Shown here piece by piece: positions 58,087 through 64,000 of a stretch of DNA of 64,000 bases (positions within the stretch are counted from its first letter, which is position 1; the number at the start of each line of letters is the position of its first letter). The position numbers were made by a program, and so were the translations under genes. Location of the stretch: NCBI GenBank assembly GCA_034440575.1, contig JAOTOL010001559.1, positions 186,001-250,000 of the forward strand. The letters are read 5' to 3'. Below the pieces are notes generated by a model, which saw only the letters and a list, made by a program, of their open reading frames with translations, had not been told where the DNA came from and ran no database searches. The DNA is from Imbricaverruca yamaguchii (taxonomy: Eukaryota; Arthropoda; Thecostraca; Neoverrucidae).

Positions 58087-58625
58087 GTAAGTGTCCTACT
58101 GACCCACTTTCTCTAGCACCATGTCGAGGCAGCAGGGTGAGTGCTAGACTCACCGACACTCTCCAGTATTGTATCGAGGCCACAGAGTGAGTGCTAGACT
58201 GACCGACACTTTCCAGTACTGTATCGAGGCCACAGAGTGAGTGCTAGACTGACCGACACTCTCCAGCACCGTGTCGAGGCAACAGGGTGAGTGTCCGTCT
58301 GACCGACACTCTCCAGCACCGTGTCGAGGCAACAGGGTAAGTGTCCTACTGACCCACATTCTCTAGCACCATGTCGAGGCAGCAGGGTGAGTGCTAGACT
58401 GACCGACACTCCCCAGCACCGTGTCGAGGCCACAGAGTGAGTGTCCGACTGACCGACACTCCCCAGCACCATGTCGAGGCAGCAGGGTAAGTGTCCGACT
58501 GACCGACACTCCCCAGCACCATGTCGAGGCAGCAGGGTGAGTGTCCGGCTGACCGACACTCCCCAGCACCATGTCGAGGCAGCAGGGTGAGTGTCCGGCT
58601 GACCGACACTCCACAGCACCGTGTG
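58046..58625 (+). repeat. 50-bp array of the exon's 5' splice site
   Basis: GACCGACACTCTCCAGCACC, then GTGTCGAGGCAACAGG|GTAAGTG, repeats about eleven times. The spacing is 50 bp in the cleanest part (58501, 58551, 58601). The first copy is the true exon end; the others lie in the intron and nearly all keep a GTGAGTG or GTAAGTG donor. Confidence 0.95.
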
Positions 58626-59690
58626 GAGGCCGTGGTGGGCTAGAATTATGTGTGTCTGACCAGCCGATACTCCATATGAAGTTCCATTATAGATGTGTTA
58701 TAATTCTTATCTACTTACCTAGCAGCTGCTTAGTGTTTGGCTAATTTGGGAGACCCGTGATGAACTACTATGGTGAACGTGATAAACTATGTGGTATGGT
58801 GCCCAAGGCTAGTAATTTCAGCTGTGTTTTCTTTACGTGCGATTTAATCCTTTTTCGCAGCCAAATAAATCAGAAAATCATTACCCACGTAAGCGGTATG
58901 TACATTACTTCGGTGACGGGACGGATACAAGGGAGAGGGAGCATTGGGGGCATGTCTCCCGTGGGATGCTGCTTTCCCTCAGGCCGAAATAAGGCACCCC
59001 TCTCGGAAAGCTTGGGGACACTCTCATCCACTCGAATTTTCCACCCAAGGGCGCCCCTCTGAGAGGAAAAGGTACCCCTTGATGGGAAAGGTACCTCTCC
59101 GGGAAGGCTCCAGTTCTCCCCCTTGAATTGTTCATCCGGAGGCGCCCCTTCGAGAGGAAAAGGTGACCTTCGTGAAGGCTCAGGTGCACTCACGTACACG
59201 TAGTATGCCTTTGGTGTCATCTATACGGCAACCATGAAGGCCGGTAGGACAGCTGCCTTATCAGCGGTGTGGCTACCCTACTAAATTTAGTTCGGTAGCT
59301 CTCAGAAAATCTCATCAGCAGAACTACAACGACCATGAATTTAGGAATGCATTGCAACGCAATCAGTACTGCAATGTTCAGTATGCAAGTTTCATTGAAA
59401 TAGGAAGCGGTGTCGCATTTCTCTACCATATACTAATTCATGTAGACACTCATAAGCTCATTTGCTCATCGTTTCCTTCCGATCAACTAGACAAAGGGGA
59501 AACCAACCATCTTCCATCATCCAAAGTGGTAGGACAGGTCCATTGGCCTCTCACTTACGCCTATGCGCATTAGCCTTAACTCCACGGAGTTACGTTGGAT
59601 ACAATAGGACCGGGAGTGTCTGGGTTGAAATCACTTGCGACCGTGGCAAGTTCGGATCGTTGCTACACGCATGAGAATGCGTCTTCTCAG
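58626..59690. other. Intron; contains a roughly 90-bp duplication
   Basis: At about 58998-59075 and 59090-59170 two related segments share CTCTCGGAAAGCTTGGG/CTCTCCGGGAAGGCTCC and GGCGCCCCTCTGAGAGGAAA/GGCGCCCCTTCGAGAGGAAA. No exon was recognised here, although a small one is needed to reconcile the phases of the flanking exons. Confidence 0.5.
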
Positions 59691-59843
59691 ACCACCGACG
59701 AATCGACAGGGCACTGTCAGAGGAAAACAGGAGACTGAAGGAAAGCCAGGAGCGTCAAAAGCAGACTCTGATGAGGCTCACCTCGGAGAAGGAGCAGCTG
59801 CAGTATAAACTGCGCTACATCTCCGACATGTGGGCCGCCGCAG
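59691..59843 (+). CDS. Coiled-coil gene, C-terminal-type exon
   Basis: The acceptor GCGTCTTCTCAG is strong and the donor is GCAG|GTACGG. The coiled-coil frame reads RRIDRALSEENRRLKESQER, then LMRLTSEKEQLQYKLRYISD and MWAAAG. It needs incoming phase 1, whereas the previous exon leaves phase 2; a later AG (59709) would restore phase but is a weak site. The ENRRL...SEKEQLQYKL pattern recalls the C-terminal coiled coils of MTUS-type microtubule-associated proteins, but this is a faint resemblance from memory. The donor junction is duplicated 59 bp downstream. Confidence 0.65.
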
Positions 59844-59908
59844 GTACGGTATGGAGCGAAATTCTGCTCCGTCGACGCAACCCGACATGTGGGCCGCCGC
59901 AGGTACGG
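59823..59908 (+). repeat. Duplicated 5' splice junction (59-bp spacing)
   Basis: CCGACATGTGGGCCGCCGCA followed by G|GTACGG occurs at 59823 and 59882. The intervening sequence is open in the exon frame, so use of the second donor would add 59 nt and change the downstream phase. Confidence 0.93.
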
Positions 59909-59989
59909 ATTCACATTCACTGTACCAGGGCTGAAGATCTTTCACGAAACCAATGTGGGGATCTAAGTATTTATTTTCGAAATATATTT

Positions 59990-61640
59990 TGAGATTTAAT
60001 ATGAAAAATTACAATTTAACTTTGGCAGGGTACCAAACTAGGGGATCCAGGGCCCTCCGACTATCCCGGGATATTCAGCCGTGCACTGTACCAAGTCAAA
60101 ACTTTATTAGTGGTTGTATCAGCGTGATGGTGCCTATAATGCCATTTAACGTCACAACATATTGACAAACGCCATTCATCTATGTTAGGTTTGATTATAG
60201 TTTATATCACGATATTACTTATGAACCAACTATATTAAGAACACTAGGATGGTGGCTCATGACTACTCGTACGTTACTTTTGCACACATGTTTGTCGTAA
60301 ATGTGTATCTTCTGCTGGATGTTATCTTTATCCATTAATATATATGTTAACATAGTCAGCTTCATGCTAGGCACACTAGTGGAGAATTTCTAGACTTTCC
60401 GATAATTCAAATTCGTAGATAGAACTTAGAGTGACTATGTCACGCGAAATCTCCACCCGCGATTTAATACATGGCTGTCAGTTTTATAAAGTTGTTGATA
60501 AATGCTTGTCTGAATGTCTGTGCACCAGTCTGTCTGTCTGTCTGTCTGCCTGTCCGTCTGCCTGCCTGCCTGTTGTGTGTGTGTACCGTTTCAACGCATG
60601 TTGTGCCAAAGCGGGTTGGCGGATATCGCTCAAACCTTCACAAGTGATTTGCCGGTTCGGCGGAGAGATTATGGCGATGGTTTCGAGTGGCGCGAGTCAC
60701 GTGGCCACGTGCTACGTGCCGTCAGCTGGGGTCGTGTCGACATCAGCTAGCCAGGGCCGCATCATATACCACAGGTCGCACAAATGTGAAACTCTGTGCA
60801 AACACGCGCGCCCTGTGGTCGGCGGCTGGGTGCACCGTCCTGCGCGACTGTCAGGAGGCGAGTGCACCTGTTTTGAGTTGGGCACCTCCGAACTGAGTTG
60901 ACGCGTACTCGACGCGTACTAGAACTATTCCATTTGGTGGCCGGATAGCCAGTCACGTGGGCTATCCGGCAATGTAGAATATGTATTGGTGGGTGAAGCG
61001 TAGCGCGAGCCATGCTTTCATATTCGATCGACGCCTCCACTCCTGTTTAACATGAGGCTGGGAAATATCGACCGCCACATATTGGAGGCCGGCTCGGCTT
61101 ACACCGCAGCAAAAGATGGATGTGTCGCACCAGGTGAAAGCCCACAGTATTGCCCACCTTTTGGGCATCAGTTCGGTGCGATCGAGTCAATGTGCTATAA
61201 GTTAGCGACACCGATGTGACGGAGGAACGGGTTGGACCGAAATCCTCTGTTGTCAATTGGTTTAACGTGTACAAGGTGGATTTTTACCTCGGAATATAAC
61301 CAATTTTAGTGCGCCGAATCGGCTCGGTTTCAACTGACACGGCTCGCAAACCAATGGACCGATCGACACGAAACCGATACAACGGTGAAGCCAAGACAAT
61401 CTTCAAGCTCGGCAGTGTAAACATTTTTTGCCGCACGTGTCACGTGCATCCGGAGGATGGGTGTAAAAACAGACTGCAATTTTCATCGTTTTTCACGATT
61501 GGATGTGGTGCTTCAAAACGAATAAATGTGACGGTACGCCATTGCTTGCACTGCTCAGGTCGATGTGCCGATTATGCTTTTCCCATTGACTGTCGGCACC
61601 TGCTGTGTGCCAGGGGTCAGCCATCGGGCGAGAGTAACAA
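59990..61640. other. No confident gene; GC-rich patch and TGTC/TGCC repeat
   Basis: A (CTGT)n-(CTGC)n microsatellite lies at 60526-60575. GC-rich frames at 60.43-60.90 kb could be a terminal exon or UTR of the coiled-coil gene but show no domain. A motif, GACGCGTACTCGACGCG, at 60900 also occurs at 44412. Confidence 0.35.
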
Positions 61641-62860
61641 ATGTTGTGACCGTAAAACAGGCTCTGCTTCCCACCCCATCAGAATCTCAGTCAGACCGCA
61701 TTTTGGATGAAAAGTGTTATGCAAACATTGCCCAAGCGGGTGTGATTCCCAGGATATCTTTAGGTTCCCCCATGGAAACCACTTTTGCTACAATCAAGAA
61801 TGCCCATGAACTAACCAAACTCCTGACTCCATGTCTGTACCTAACACGGCCACCTATTACTAAACGTCATTTTGGGCGTTCTCAACCGGCTCATTGTATC
61901 GATGGATCGGTTGGTTTCCATCATCGGTCGAAAATTATGCAGATCGCACGTGCTTCCACACCAGCCAGGCTAGCATAGCAAGGTTTCTATGTATATAGAT
62001 GAATATATCTTATGTGGTATGGTATACCTGATATTCAGCTGTGCTATAAGGAATATGTCAGTTAAATTGGAAACGGGAAGGGCAAATCAGATCAAATGCA
62101 TATGAGGTCTGTTTGGGTCCGGTCATGTCAGGTCAGGCCCTGATAGGCTAGGTTAGGTTATGCATTGGGTTAGGTTTGGTTGTGTTTGGTTGGGTTAGGC
62201 TAGGTTAATGCCAATTAGTTGATTTCGTGTTATCTCGGTTAAGATCAGCTTTAGGTGAGGATGTATCCTACGCGGCATATGCGTAATATATGCATACTTT
62301 AACGAGAAGTCGCTCGTGCTGCCACGCCAGCCAAGCTACTGTGAGAAGGATTTTCTAGGGGAATGTAACTTACGCTGCAGACTGGTAACTGCAGCTGTGC
62401 TATTGGGAGTATGGACATGAAGGTAGGAAGGAGCAGATATAACACCAAATGAGGTTTGCTAAGGGTTAGGTCATGTCATGTTGGGTTAAGTTAGGCGTTT
62501 AGGTTAGGTTAGGTTACGCTACGCTGGATTATGTTAAGTTAGGTGAGTTTAGCTAATAAGTACAGGCCCTGCTTTGCACCCCATCAGAGTTTCTGTCATG
62601 TACTATTTTGGATAAAAAGTGGTATGTCGCTTTGTTCTGTTGTGATTCCCACGATATCTTTATATTTTCTCTATCGAAACTATTTTCCCTATAATCAAGA
62701 CTGCCCTGAAGCACCACCAATCGTCATTTTCGATATTCTCAGCCGGCTATTGCATCGATGGATCGATGTGTTTGTTGGAACTAACTACATCTGGTGCAAA
62801 TTTGACGGTCGCACATGCATGCACTAGCCAAGCTATCGTGGGAAAGACTATATATATCCC
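61640..62860. repeat. Degenerate large tandem duplication, two to three units
   Basis: CAGGCTCTGCTTCCCACCCCATCAGA at 61658 and CAGGCCCTGCTTTGCACCCCATCAGA at 62564 begin related stretches. They continue with TTGTGATTCCCAGGATATCTTT versus its near copy, and CGATGGATCGGT versus CGATGGATCGAT. A related end (CCAGCCAGGCTAGC, CCAGCCAAGCTACT, TAGCCAAGCTATCG) occurs at 61965, 62330 and 62825. GGTTAGGTTAGGTTA-like runs lie at 62140-62210 and 62500-62550. Confidence 0.65.
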
Positions 62861-62984
62861 TGGGCGAATAGACCTTCCCAGCAGACCCTGTCCGTGCTTG
62901 CCGACCATGAACCTGTCCACACCAGACATTGCCACCTTCTGGGCAGCTGTGCATGTGTCTGCATACTTCATACTGCCATTTAGT

Positions 62985-63190
62985 AGGCCACTCTATCCAT
63001 GCCTGTACCTAGCACTGCCACCTAGCGGACAACTATATCCATGCCTGCACTTAACACTGCCACCTAGCGTACAACTGTAACTGTACTTAGTAACTGTAGT
63101 GACTGCGTAACTGCATAACTGTAGTAACTGTAGTACTTAGTAACTGTAACTATGCTTAGCTCACACCTAGCGGACAACTCTATCCATATC
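62985..63190. repeat. Minisatellite with CCACCTAGCGGACAACT units
   Basis: CACTGCCACCTAGCGGACAACT and TATCCATGCCTG alternate about every 47-50 bp for three to four copies, with a (GTAACTGTA)-type slip at 63075-63150. Confidence 0.7.
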
Positions 63191-63248
63191 CATATCCAAC
63201 TCTAATTAACGCTGCTACCTAAAGGAGAAGTCTATTCATGTATCTACC

Positions 63249-64000
63249 TAATTGGACTTCGCCACAGAACAATTTGATCAGGGAAATCAGGTTGATGTAG
63301 CATATCTTGACTTTAGTACGGCCTTTGACAAGGTACCCCATAAACGGTTAATGATACAGCTTCAGTCCCATGGTATTGCAGGTAGAATCTTAAAATGGAT
63401 AGAGTTGTGGCTTTCAGATAGACAGCAAAGAGTGATGCTAAATGGTACAAAGTCATCATGACAAAATGTTCTTAGTGGAGTTTCCCAGGGGTCAGTACTG
63501 GGGCCACTACTGTTCATTATATTTGTAAATAACATTGAAAGTGGCCTAAGCAGTAAAGTTTTGAAATTTGCGGATGATTTCAAGGTCTTTAGGGCAATAA
63601 CAGGTCAAGATGAGCATATCTCGCTGCAGAAAGACTTAGACGACCTTGTGAAGTGGTCTGGAGAATGGCAAATTTAATTTAATTTTCATAAGTGCAAAAT
63701 CATGCATGTAGGTAAGCAGCATATGAAGGCTCCATACATGATGGGTGGCCAAGTGCTATCAGTGACTCAACAGGAGAAGGATTTAGGTGTTATTCTAAAC
63801 ACAAAACTGGGGGCATCAGAACAGACCAAGGAAGCCAGGAAGACCAAGGAAGGCATCACTGAGAATGTTCGGGGTAATAAATAGGAATGTATCATACAGA
63901 AGTGAGGAAGTGACCAGGAAGCTTTACTGTGCATACGTCAGGCAACATTTGGAATACTGCATCCAAGCTTGGTCTCCTAGCTATGAAAAAGATTGTTGGC
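63249..64000 (+). mobile_element. CR1/L2-like LINE RT fragment, continues past the window
   Basis: The + strand encodes FATEQFDQGNQVDVAYLDF, STAFDKVPHKRLMIQLQSHG and ILKWIELWLSDRQQRVMLNG. A stop follows, then GVSQGSVLGPLLFIIFVNNI, LKFADDFKVFRAITGQ, the MHVGKQHMKAPYMMGG stretch and EKDLGVILNTKLGASEQTKE. FADD is the catalytic palm motif. It is closely related to the 14-15 kb copy on the other strand. Two or more stops and a frameshift near 63840 show it is dead. It is cut by the window end. Confidence 0.88.

Noticed and set aside
58150..58619. Minus-strand frames in the 50-bp array
   Set aside because: Artefact of the tandem repeat antisense to the coiled-coil exon.

Overview
The window is eukaryotic: genes are split into small exons with GT/AG introns, most of the sequence is repetitive, and there are no operons. 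An arthropod, probably a crustacean, fits best. The reasons are the Jockey-like, CR1/L2-like and Ty3/gypsy fragments, TTAGG-like GGTTA runs near 62.1-62.5 kb, long (AT)n and (CA)n tracts, and tRNA-derived SINEs. The species itself is not readable from the sequence.

Four genes or gene-like loci can be supported, all on the + strand. (1) 1.84-4.28 kb holds the last three visible exons of a CSDE1/Unr RNA-binding protein, with the final cold-shock domain and the conserved C-terminal tail. (2) 16.69-18.93 kb holds three exons in perfect phase for an unnamed Ser/Thr/Val-rich protein made of two similar modules split by a run of seven arginines. (3) 30.28-34.33 kb holds a hAT-superfamily (DUF4371-type) transposase-like gene with correct introns but two in-frame TAG codons and a frame break; a zinc-finger exon at 24.49-24.69 kb may be its 5' end. 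(4) About 50.15-59.84 kb (perhaps from 43.54 kb) holds a coiled-coil protein gene whose introns are full of minisatellites.

The rest is mobile and tandem DNA. There are four CR1/L2-like LINE fragments (14-15, 28.2-28.9, 29.6-30.2 and 63.2-64 kb), Jockey-like LINE pieces (20.7-23.5, 35.3-35.8, 38.0-39.5 kb) and a Ty3/gypsy pol remnant (15.3-16.1 kb). Two non-coding interspersed families occur: a TTAA-bounded, piggyBac-like element of about 850 bp (7.0, 11.9, 35.9, 47.6 kb) and a composite 'BC' element (12.3-13.8, 21.5-22.0, 45.7-48.9 kb). One TTAA element sits inside a BC element. A 237-bp foldback at 47.07 kb carries a hammerhead-like core.

The most striking signal is that several tandem arrays are built from copies of splice junctions. 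A 35-bp array repeats the 5' splice site of CSDE1 exon 2. In the coiled-coil gene one exon has a 92-bp array of its own 3' splice site plus first codons upstream, and a 50-bp array of its own 5' splice site downstream. The next exon's 5' splice site is duplicated once, and a 3' splice site in gene 2 is also duplicated.

Exon limits were set by eye from splice consensus, phase and family resemblance. No search or transcript evidence was available.
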